64,000 bases of DNA, taken from assembly GCF_049116555.1 (NCBI RefSeq), contig NZ_JAGDYT010000014.1, positions 25,548-89,547 on the forward strand, in the 5' to 3' direction. Made by a program: the position numbers and the translations under genes. Positions 50,650 through 58,443 of this stretch are shown here, piece by piece. The notes under the pieces are model-generated. The model did not search any database. It saw only the letters and a list, made by a program, of their open reading frames with translations, and was not told the DNA's origin. Origin of the DNA: Maricaulis maris_C. Lineage in GTDB: Bacteria > Pseudomonadota > Alphaproteobacteria > Caulobacterales > Maricaulaceae. Within the stretch, counting starts at the first letter, position 1. Each line of letters opens with the position of its first letter.

Positions 50650-51950
50650 GATATCTGTCGACCCGCGGTGACGCGCCTCGCGTTCTCGCCGACGCCGCCT
50701 TGCGCGCCGGGGTCGCGCCCGATGGCGGGCTCTACATGCCGGAAGCGCTCCCACGCTTCAGCCCCGCCGATTTCAGCGACACACCTGACCTCCCCGGTCT
50801 GGCCGCCAGGCTTCTCGCACCCTTCTTTGCCGGCACTCCGATACATGGCGCCATGGCGGATATCTGCGCCGACGCGTTCAACTTCCCCTGCCCGCGCGTG
50901 CGCCCGGACCGCGCTGGAACCGCACCCGACATACTGGAACTCTTTCACGGCCCGACCGGCGCCTTCAAGGATTTCGGCGCTCGCTTTCTCTTTCGCGCCT
51001 TCAGCGCGCTGGGCCAGTCATCAGACCGGGGGACAACGGTATTGGTTGCGACCTCGGGCGATACGGGCGGTGCCGTCGGTTGTGCCGCTGAAGGTGTCGC
51101 CGGGACCCGGGCGGTCATCCTCTTTCCCGCCGGGCGGATCTCGGCTTTCCAGGAACACCAGCTGTGCTGCTGGGACACCCCCGTCGAAGCGGCGCGGATC
51201 GAGGGCGATTTCGACGCCTGCCAGGCGCTGGTCAAAGCCGCCTTCGCCGATCCGGACCTGAGCCGGCGCCACAACCTGACTTCGGCCAACTCCATCAGTA
51301 TCGGCCGTTTCCTGCCGCAAATGACCTATTGGGCCCGCGCTGCGCTGGACGTGTATGCGGAAACCGGTGAGGCTCCGGGCCTCATCATCCCGACCGGCAA
51401 TCTGGGCAATGCCTTCGCTGCCGTCCTGGCCCGCGCCTGCGGCCTGCCGATTGGCCCGATCGTGCTGGCAACCAATGCCAATACCACCCTCGCCGACTGG
51501 TTCCGCTCCGGCCGCTATCAGGGCCGCCCGTCGATCGCCACACTCGCCAACGCCATGGATGTCGGGGCGCCCAGCAATTTCGAGCGATTGTCGGCTCTGA
51601 AGGACGCGCAAATTGAGGACGTCCTTGCGATTGATGATGCGTCCATCAAGTCTCGCATCAAGGCGAGTTTCGACACGAGCGACTACATTGCCTGCCCGCA
51701 CACGGCCACCGCTCTGGAGGCTTGGCATCGACTCGACCCCGCAATTCGCGACGCACGACGCTGGATCATCGGTGCGACGGCTCATCCCGGCAAATTCGCC
51801 GATACCGTGGAACCGGTGGTCGGCCGGCCTGTGGGCCTGCCACCCGCACTGCGCACCGTGTTGGACCGCCCGGTCCGGTGCCATGACATCGCCGCTGACA
51901 AGGCCGCCCTTGCAAATCTGCTCGCCGTCACCGTCTCCGCGACGCGATAG
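50646..51950 (+). CDS. thrC: Threonine synthase
   Basis: A 434-residue PLP enzyme. The lysine that binds PLP lies in FHGPTGAFKDFGARF; ATSGDTGGAVGCAA and PTGNLGNAFAA bind the phosphate, and VGAPSNFERL is conserved in the long E. coli-type branch. It forms threonine from phosphohomoserine. Last gene of thrABC; the next gene is on the opposite strand after 287 bases with only hairpins. Confidence 0.95.
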   Translation: MRYLSTRGDAPRVLADAALRAGVAPDGGLYMPEALPRFSPADFSDTPDLPGLAARLLAPFFAGTPIHGAMADICADAFNFPCPRVRPDRAGTAPDILELFHGPTGAFKDFGARFLFRAFSALGQSSDRGTTVLVATSGDTGGAVGCAAEGVAGTRAVILFPAGRISAFQEHQLCCWDTPVEAARIEGDFDACQALVKAAFADPDLSRRHNLTSANSISIGRFLPQMTYWARAALDVYAETGEAPGLIIPTGNLGNAFAAVLARACGLPIGPIVLATNANTTLADWFRSGRYQGRPSIATLANAMDVGAPSNFERLSALKDAQIEDVLAIDDASIKSRIKASFDTSDYIACPHTATALEAWHRLDPAIRDARRWIIGATAHPGKFADTVEPVVGRPVGLPPALRTVLDRPVRCHDIAADKAALANLLAVTVSATR

Positions 51951-52192
51951 AGCTGACCTCCCTAAGCCCCCATCCGGACGCGCCGGGCAGGCGTGAAGCG
52001 GGTCAATTGAGGGCCTGCCTGTGCGACCGGCGCACGGGGCCCCGGGCGGCCGGGTCGTCGTCCCGCCTCAGGGTTGCTCACCGGGATGTCGAACGGGAGA
52101 GGCCTGACTGGGCCGCCGTAGAATTCAAGGCGAGCGGCCGCAGGCTGGGCATCGCCTCGCCGGCAGAGGCCCGTCGGTACGCAACGCGTACG

Positions 52193-52231
52193 GACCTGAA
52201 CACAGGCCAGACCTGAGCCCGCGTTCAGGTC
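52193..52231. terminator. Overlapping hairpins after thrC and the RTX gene
   Basis: GACCTGAAC (52193–52201) can pair with GTTCAGGTC (52223–52231). A second copy, GACCTGA (52210–52216), can pair with the same right arm instead. A further GGGCC/GGCCC hairpin (52232–52245) overlaps the RTX stop. None has a T-run, so termination, if any, may be Rho-assisted. The rest of 51951–52237 shows nothing else. Confidence 0.4.
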
Positions 52232-52237
52232 GGGCCG

Positions 52238-55200
52238 TCAGGCCCAGCCATCGATTGCGTCATGCGGCAGGATCACCTCGTCCAGCGGATCGATCAGGGC
52301 GAGTGGCGTGTCCGGCTTGTCGGTCGACGCCGCCCGCATCTCCCCGGGTGCGGCGGTCGAATGACCGCCCATGGCATCAACCCAGTCCAACGGCTCGACC
52401 GCGTCGCGGGAGATTGGCCCGGGCTGACCGGACGGCCTGTCCGACAGCGACAGGAAGCCTTCCATCGCGTCCTCGGCCTTGTACCGGGCCAGGAGCCGGT
52501 CAACGGCCGTGTCGGTCTCGACAGACTCCGCCCAGACTGCCTGCACCTCACTTTCAGCCTCCGTCACGAACAGGGGCGTGGCCGAGGTCGCATCCGGGAC
52601 GATGCCGGGAATATTGGCATTGGTGAGCGCGGACGCTTCAACCCCACGCAGGACAACAAGATTGCTCCAATTGTCGCCGCCGCCATCTTCATCAATCTGG
52701 ATGATACTGAAACCATTGCGGTCAACCAGGCGCAAAAAGCCTGTATCGAACGGATTGGCTCGATAGGGCAGGCCATCAAATATCCCGCCGGAAAAATAGA
52801 GCCGATCCCCCCCTTCACCGGCCTCGAAGTCGGAAATCACCATGCGGCGCGGCACGTGGTTCAGATAAATGACATCGGAGCCGGATCCCAGGGTTATCTG
52901 GTAAGTCCCGACCGGGCCCTCGATCCCGTAGACACCGCTCAGATTGAGGCTGTCATCGCCGCTGCCGCCATGAATGATGAACCGCGAGAACTGGTGGGAG
53001 GTTGTGATTCGGAACTGATCATCGCCAGCATCCCCCGCCATGGTCACCTGAGAACTATAGAGCGCTGCGCCTTCCTGATAGTGATAATCGGAGAAGGACA
53101 GAATGTCGTAGCCGTCACCGCCGCGCAGCAGGTATTCCGCTGTTCCGGGCACGGACCGACGCACGATGTACAACCCGTCATTGCCGGCTCCCCCCAGCAA
53201 TGTGTCATTGCCCCCGATATCGGCATAGAGCGTGTCATCGCCATCACCGCCGCGCAGCACATCGTCGCCGGCACCGCCATAGAGACGATCACGCCCGTCA
53301 TCGCCGAACAGATTGTCATCACCACCATGACCGTAAAGTTCATCACCACCGGCGAGGCCGCGTATGACATCCCCGCCTATGCTCCCATGAATCCGGTCAT
53401 AGGCGTCGTCAGAGCCGATCAGGCGCTCACCGGTCGGCGGCGCGCCATCGGGACCGAACCCTCCGAGATTGTCCGCAACGAAATCACTGGCATCCGTGTT
53501 GCGAAGCACGGCCAGGGTTTCCCAGCGTGACCCGGCCTCGCCGGACTTCCACTGCACCCAGACATGATCGCCGCGCTGCAAAAGGCGCGCATGTCCGGTC
53601 CCGAACGGATTATCCGACCGGTTCCAGGTTCCGGCGAGCGTATTGAAGTCGATCACGAGGTTGTCACCATCAACACCGGCCTGGAAGTCATCGACAATCA
53701 ACTGGTCCGAATTCTCGTTCCAGACGATGGTGTCACGCCCGGCACCGGTTGTGACAGAGTAGAACCCGTCGCCAGCGGTGAGGTGGTCATCGCCAGCGCC
53801 AAGATCGACCACATAGGCAACATCGCCACCTGCCGTGACGTCGACACGGTCGTCACCATCCCCCAGGTCGAGCAAAAGCCCCCCAACGACCGAATTGGCC
53901 GTATCGCGGACCAACACGCTGTCGGCACCGGTTCCGCCACGGATCGTTATACCGCGCGCGTCGATGGCCTGGCCAAGGCGGACATCAAATCTGTCATCGC
54001 CCTCGCCACCATCCATCTCACTGCTGGCCGTGTGATAACCGCGGACAACAAAGACATCATTGCCCGTGCCGCCGACCATCACATCATGCCCGTCTCCCGC
54101 AGTGAGCGTGTCATTGCCCTCACCCCCATCCAGCTGATCATCGCCCGCATCGCCACTCAGCGAGTCATTCCCAGTCCCGCCAATGAGGATGTCATTTCCG
54201 TCGCCGCCGTTCAGATAGTCGACGCCTGCCTGGCCGGAGAGGTAGTCATCCCCGTCCTCCCCCCAGAGATTGTCTGTGCCGAGACCACCCAGCAGGATAT
54301 CGGCGCCGGCGCCGCCGTAAAAAACATTGTTCCCGCCGCCTGACGTGATGACATCATCCCCTTCGCGGCCGTAGGCATAGTCATTTCCGGCACCCACAGC
54401 GATTTGGTCATTGCCATCGCCGCCATCGACCCGGTCAGCCCCGTCGCCACCGTCGAGGATGTCATGGCCAGAGCCACCGAAGATGTCGTCATTGCCCGTA
54501 CCGCCGGAAATCCGGTCGCGCCCCGCATCGCCATAGAGTGTGTCGTCGTCCGCCCCACCCTCAATCAGGTCATGCCCGTCGCCGCCATGAATTTCGTCCT
54601 CGCCGGCGCCACCATCGAGCGTATCGCCCAAATCACCGCCATGCAGCCCATCCTGCCCGTCGCCACCGATCAGGGTATCGCGCCCACCTTCGCCGAACAG
54701 GCTATCATCGCCGCTGCCACCCTCGACGCGGTCATTGCCGTCGCCGCCATAGGCGGTGTCGTTACCCGCGCCGGATTCAATCAGGTCGTCGCCCAGGCGC
54801 CCGTAGAGAAAGTCATCGCCAGCAGTTCCGGTCAGCGTGTCATCCGAATTCGTGCCCAGTATCACACTGCGCAGCACGAACTGGTTTTCTCCGTTCGGCT
54901 TCTCGACGAGCACCATGGAAGTGCGCTTCAGCGTAACAATCTGCTCGGCCACGCCATCGCCATCGATGTCGAACGAAATCACGGTGTCACGGCCGACATG
55001 TGTATAGATGACTTCCCCCGCAACACCGCTGAACTGACCCGCGTCACTGAGCGTGAAATTCATCCGGTTGTGACGGCCGAAAGTCTTGAGGTCGAAGACT
55101 TCTCCGGCCGCGGCATCGGTTAGGGTTGTGTGGCCGGACATCGAATAGAAGAAATAGGTATCCGATCCGCCTCCCCCAGTGACGAGATTGGTCCCGGCGC

Positions 55201-56572
55201 CCGCGTCAAGCCAGTCATCGCCATCACCCCCCACAAGGCGATCATCGCCATCACCTCCGAAAAGCCGGTCGGCACCGTCCCCGCCCGCGAGCGTATCGTC
55301 GCCGGCACCACCATAGATCCGGTCCTGGCCCGCGCCGCCGCGCAAATCGTCAGCCAGCTCGCCGCCATCGAGCAGATCATTGCCGTCCCCGCCGTCCATG
55401 ACATCGCTGCCAGCGCCCCCGACCAGCGAATCATTGCCGCCCATTCCGAGCAAGACGTCATCGCCCTCCTCTCCGTACAGCCGGTCGTCGCCGTCGGAGC
55501 CCGTCATGTGATCATTGCCCTCTTCGCCATACGCCGTACCGCCGACAATCATCGTGTCATTACCGGTACCGCCGTAAAGCAGCGCGCCTGTCCCGATGAT
55601 CAGGTCATCGCCGGCGTCGCCGAACAGGTAGCCATTGGCAATGATCGTGTCATTGCCATCACCGCCCCGAACATGACTGTGCGCATCGGCTCCGGTAATT
55701 TCGACATAGTCATCACCGGCGCCGAGATCCACGCTCGCGCCATGATCCGCACCCAGAACGCGATCATTGCCCTCACCGCCCCAAAACCAGCCGCCGCCGG
55801 AACCGAGATGGAAGGTGTCATTGCCAACCCCTCCCTGAACCTCGACATAACCATCCCCGGCGTGGACGGTGTCATCGCCGGCACCACCGAATATGCGGTC
55901 GCGCCCGCCACCGCTGGTAATCACGTCATCGCCGTCAAAGCCCAACAGGACCTCGGCAGCGGCACCACCAGTCAGGGTATTATCCAATGCGTCGCCATTG
56001 ACCCGGGCGACCGCTTCGAAAATCCACGGCCGGAAATAGGTTCCAACGTGCTCAATTCCGACATCGGCACCAAGCTGGAGCGTAAAGTCCGCGTGCCCGT
56101 CGCCATCAGTATCCGCCTGTAGAACCGTGTTTGTTTCCGTATAGACAACGCGGAATTCGCCCTGCTGACCGGAGAATTCCTCGGTAACGATCCAGGTCAT
56201 GCGGTAGAATTGATCGTCAACTCCTGCTTCGAAATAGAGGCGCTCGCCCACTTCCATGTCCGTAATGGTTTCGCCGATATCACCGGTCGAAAAGTAGAAG
56301 CTGTCGACCCCGGAGCCACCACTGAGGCGGTCAGCGCCCGCGCCCCCGTCGATCGTGTCATCGCCGGCACCGCCATTGATGCGATCATCGCCACCCAGCC
56401 CCGATATGTCATCATCACCGGTTGTGCCGATCAATGCATCGTCACCCGCCGTACCGACGATCACAGACGCCGGCTGCTCAGACGCCGCCTTTTGACGTTG
56501 AGTCAGCCCCAAACGGCCATTCCAGACAGGAATTTCGAAGGCCCTAGCCTCATCGATTACGCGCCAGTTCAT
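52238..56572 (-). CDS. Giant RTX (hemolysin-type calcium-binding) protein
   Basis: A 1444-residue acidic protein made mostly of GGxGxDxLx nonapeptide repeats from residue 45 onward, in several blocks that form calcium-binding beta rolls. DGDG-type loops (ADTDGDGHADF, FDIDGDGVAEQ) and two copies of a module reading nPFxTGxxRLxxR..W..L.VLR (about 1015–1070 and 1290–1345) separate the blocks. No cysteine is present and lysine is very rare. Such proteins are secreted by type I systems via a C-terminal signal; no type I system is in the window. No toxin, protease or lipase domain is seen. AGGGAG precedes the ATG. Confidence 0.88.
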   Translation of the reverse strand: MNWRVIDEARAFEIPVWNGRLGLTQRQKAASEQPASVIVGTAGDDALIGTTGDDDISGLGGDDRINGGAGDDTIDGGAGADRLSGGSGVDSFYFSTGDIGETITDMEVGERLYFEAGVDDQFYRMTWIVTEEFSGQQGEFRVVYTETNTVLQADTDGDGHADFTLQLGADVGIEHVGTYFRPWIFEAVARVNGDALDNTLTGGAAAEVLLGFDGDDVITSGGGRDRIFGGAGDDTVHAGDGYVEVQGGVGNDTFHLGSGGGWFWGGEGNDRVLGADHGASVDLGAGDDYVEITGADAHSHVRGGDGNDTIIANGYLFGDAGDDLIIGTGALLYGGTGNDTMIVGGTAYGEEGNDHMTGSDGDDRLYGEEGDDVLLGMGGNDSLVGGAGSDVMDGGDGNDLLDGGELADDLRGGAGQDRIYGGAGDDTLAGGDGADRLFGGDGDDRLVGGDGDDWLDAGAGTNLVTGGGGSDTYFFYSMSGHTTLTDAAAGEVFDLKTFGRHNRMNFTLSDAGQFSGVAGEVIYTHVGRDTVISFDIDGDGVAEQIVTLKRTSMVLVEKPNGENQFVLRSVILGTNSDDTLTGTAGDDFLYGRLGDDLIESGAGNDTAYGGDGNDRVEGGSGDDSLFGEGGRDTLIGGDGQDGLHGGDLGDTLDGGAGEDEIHGGDGHDLIEGGADDDTLYGDAGRDRISGGTGNDDIFGGSGHDILDGGDGADRVDGGDGNDQIAVGAGNDYAYGREGDDVITSGGGNNVFYGGAGADILLGGLGTDNLWGEDGDDYLSGQAGVDYLNGGDGNDILIGGTGNDSLSGDAGDDQLDGGEGNDTLTAGDGHDVMVGGTGNDVFVVRGYHTASSEMDGGEGDDRFDVRLGQAIDARGITIRGGTGADSVLVRDTANSVVGGLLLDLGDGDDRVDVTAGGDVAYVVDLGAGDDHLTAGDGFYSVTTGAGRDTIVWNENSDQLIVDDFQAGVDGDNLVIDFNTLAGTWNRSDNPFGTGHARLLQRGDHVWVQWKSGEAGSRWETLAVLRNTDASDFVADNLGGFGPDGAPPTGERLIGSDDAYDRIHGSIGGDVIRGLAGGDELYGHGGDDNLFGDDGRDRLYGGAGDDVLRGGDGDDTLYADIGGNDTLLGGAGNDGLYIVRRSVPGTAEYLLRGGDGYDILSFSDYHYQEGAALYSSQVTMAGDAGDDQFRITTSHQFSRFIIHGGSGDDSLNLSGVYGIEGPVGTYQITLGSGSDVIYLNHVPRRMVISDFEAGEGGDRLYFSGGIFDGLPYRANPFDTGFLRLVDRNGFSIIQIDEDGGGDNWSNLVVLRGVEASALTNANIPGIVPDATSATPLFVTEAESEVQAVWAESVETDTAVDRLLARYKAEDAMEGFLSLSDRPSGQPGPISRDAVEPLDWVDAMGGHSTAAPGEMRAASTDKPDTPLALIDPLDEVILPHDAIDGWA

Positions 56573-57064
56573 TGCACATCTCCCTGCACACGTATCGCAG
56601 GGCAGGCCACCAACACGTCTGACTCAACTAAAACCAAAGCTTGTACAATTTAACGAGCTTCCGTCGGCTTGCATCGGAAAAATTCAGTTGAAAGTGGCCG
56701 CTCTTGCCAAAGCCCGCGCGGGCCCGGCTCTCTCTGGCTTGAGCCCGGTTTGAAGTCGCAAGTGTCAGCGAGTTTGGCGATGGCCGGGCCGGCCGGCCGG
56801 CGCTCCGGACACGCCCATGGAAACTGGACGATTATCCCATCAAATTGATCGAATTTCGAAGAAAGCCCCATAATGAATGGAAGGTGAACGGGATTGCCTC
56901 GGAAAACTACCCAATGAGGCACGAAATCGGCGAAGAAACCCCGGTTCGGTCCCTTTTCGCCCCCGGTTCAGCCCCAAACCCCTCCTAGCTTGGACCAATC
57001 GAAGGTCGGTGATCGCGAAAGCCACCCCGTCGATTGGACAAACTCAAAGCCTTGGGGGCTGCAC
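56573..57064. other. 492-base gap between the RTX gene and the fimbrial operon
   Basis: No convincing gene; short frames on both strands are Pro/Arg-rich or disordered. It must carry the divergent promoters of the RTX gene and the pilin. A block of GGCC repeats lies near 56783–56803, and an AT-richer stretch (56830–56880) is the likeliest promoter area. A long inverted repeat lies just before the pilin gene. Confidence 0.5.
56995..57037 (+). promoter_or_regulatory. Long inverted repeat in the pilin leader
   Basis: CCAATCGA (56995–57002) and TCGATTGG (57030–57037) form a perfect 8-bp arm pair with a 27-base loop, 28 bases before the pilin ATG. It could be an mRNA leader hairpin that stabilises a highly expressed transcript, or a protein-binding site. 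Confidence 0.4.
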
Positions 57065-57631
57065 ATGTTGAACAAGATCCTCACCACCAGCGCGATTGTC
57101 GCGGCTCTGGCCACCGGTTCCAGCTTTGCCCAGGAGGGCGGCTCGAACCAACTCTCCTATGACCTGTCGGCACAAGTGAGCTCGGTTTGCGGCGTCTATA
57201 ACGCAGGCGGAACCGAAATCGATGTCGATTTTGGCGACCTGGCCAATACGGAAACGACCGGCACGGTCGAGCAAGCGGCCGGCTCGGCCTCCTATGCCTG
57301 CAACTCGCCGAACGGCTTTACCCGCACCATCGCCTCGACCAATGGCGGCTATCTTGTCCGGTCCGGAACCGGAGGCGGCGCGCAGAACCAGATCGCCTAT
57401 GAAATGCGCCATACCGGCAGTAATGGCCTGACCATGAACTGGACCCAGCTGACCTCGGCCGCGACCGCAGACCTGAACGGCCCCAGCTTCCTGACAGGCC
57501 AAACCGGCAATGTCGACTTCCGCGTCTATGGCGTGCGTTCGACCAATGCCGGAGCCGACGGCGCCGCCTATACTACGGTCTTCGCCGGTGACTATTCCGA
57601 TATCGTCACCGTCACGGTGACTGCGAAATAA
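57065..57631 (+). CDS. Major fimbrial subunit (chaperone–usher type)
   Basis: A 188-residue secreted protein: signal peptide (MLNKILTTSAIVAALATG, cut near SFAQ), then a beta-rich mature chain with a cysteine pair (VSSVCGVYN...SYACNSPNG) as in pilins, ending YSDIVTVTVTAK, a plausible donor-strand-accepting C-terminus. First gene of an operon with a chaperone and an usher. The frame opens upstream at 56990, but the signal peptide sets the start at 57065. Placement within a named fimbrial clade is uncertain. Confidence 0.75.
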   Translation: MLNKILTTSAIVAALATGSSFAQEGGSNQLSYDLSAQVSSVCGVYNAGGTEIDVDFGDLANTETTGTVEQAAGSASYACNSPNGFTRTIASTNGGYLVRSGTGGGAQNQIAYEMRHTGSNGLTMNWTQLTSAATADLNGPSFLTGQTGNVDFRVYGVRSTNAGADGAAYTTVFAGDYSDIVTVTVTAK

Positions 57632-57719
57632 TCCTGACCGTGCTAGCGTCCGGACAGGCAGGCCCAACCGGCTTTGCCTGACCGGGCCCAGCCCGGGATC
57701 GGAAAGGGGAGGCCCGCTC

Positions 57720-58430
57720 ATGACACGCCTGATCACCCATGCAAAACGCACGCTGGTTGCCATCCTGGCGGTGATTGCAACTGCCGGCCTGGCGATTGCC
57801 TATGAAGTGGAACCGATGCGGATCATTCTTGATCTTGGCAGCGGACGGACCTCGACCGTTATCACGATCAACAATACCCGCGACAGCGACTTGCCGGTCG
57901 AAATCGTGATGAAGCGCCGCATCGTCCATCCCGACGGCACGCAGGAATTCCTGCCGGCAGAAGACGCCTTCTCGGTTTTCCCGCCCCAGGCCCTGGTCCC
58001 GGCCGGCCAGAGTCAGGCGGTGCGGATTTCCTATATCGGCAATCCGGACCTGGAAGACAGCGAGGCCTTCATCGCCGAGGTGCAGGAAGTCCCGGTCTCC
58101 GAGCCCGGTTTCACCGGCGTCGTCTTCGCCTATAATTTCGGCGTCGCGATTTATGTTCGTGCTGACGATGCGCGTGCCGATATCGCCCTGTCCGACATCT
58201 CCCGCGAGGCTGATGGATTGATCTTTACGGCCAGCAATAGCGGGACTGATTTCGCCATGCTCAGCGATATGGCCCTGCGCCTGGCTGTGGGAGGCGAAAC
58301 GGTCCGCCTGACACCGGCCCAGCTTGCCGAACTGGTCGAGAACCCCATCATCCCTCCGCATGGCAGCCGCGAGTTCCGTCTTCCCATCACCGGCTTGCCG
58401 GATGGCCCGCTCACCATCGCGATCGACTGA
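57720..58430 (+). CDS. Periplasmic fimbrial chaperone (PapD-like)
   Basis: A 236-residue chaperone with a signal peptide (cut near LAIA) and two Ig-like domains. VEPMRIILDLGSGRTSTVITINN is the first-strand region and VPAGQSQAVRISYIGNP the FGS/G1-strand region that donates to subunits. Pre-pilin folding in the periplasm is the expected role. GGGGAGG precedes the ATG. The 88 bases between pilin and chaperone contain an inverted repeat (CAGGCA/TGCCTG, 57655–57680) that may lower downstream expression. Confidence 0.88.
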   Translation: MTRLITHAKRTLVAILAVIATAGLAIAYEVEPMRIILDLGSGRTSTVITINNTRDSDLPVEIVMKRRIVHPDGTQEFLPAEDAFSVFPPQALVPAGQSQAVRISYIGNPDLEDSEAFIAEVQEVPVSEPGFTGVVFAYNFGVAIYVRADDARADIALSDISREADGLIFTASNSGTDFAMLSDMALRLAVGGETVRLTPAQLAELVENPIIPPHGSREFRLPITGLPDGPLTIAID

Positions 58431-58443
58431 GTGGTCGCGGGCG

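Noticed and set aside
52007..52216. 69-residue plus-strand frame after thrC
   Set aside because: Arg-rich, no ribosome-binding site or family pattern; probably chance.
52262..56122. Four long plus-strand open frames across the RTX gene
   Set aside because: They are antisense shadows caused by the Gly/Asp-rich repeat codon pattern. Their sequences are low-complexity and lack family motifs.
52238..56572. Repeats within the RTX gene as a possible CRISPR array
   Set aside because: Units are 27 bases or multiples in one frame, vary at synonymous sites and encode GGxGxD; there are no unique spacers.
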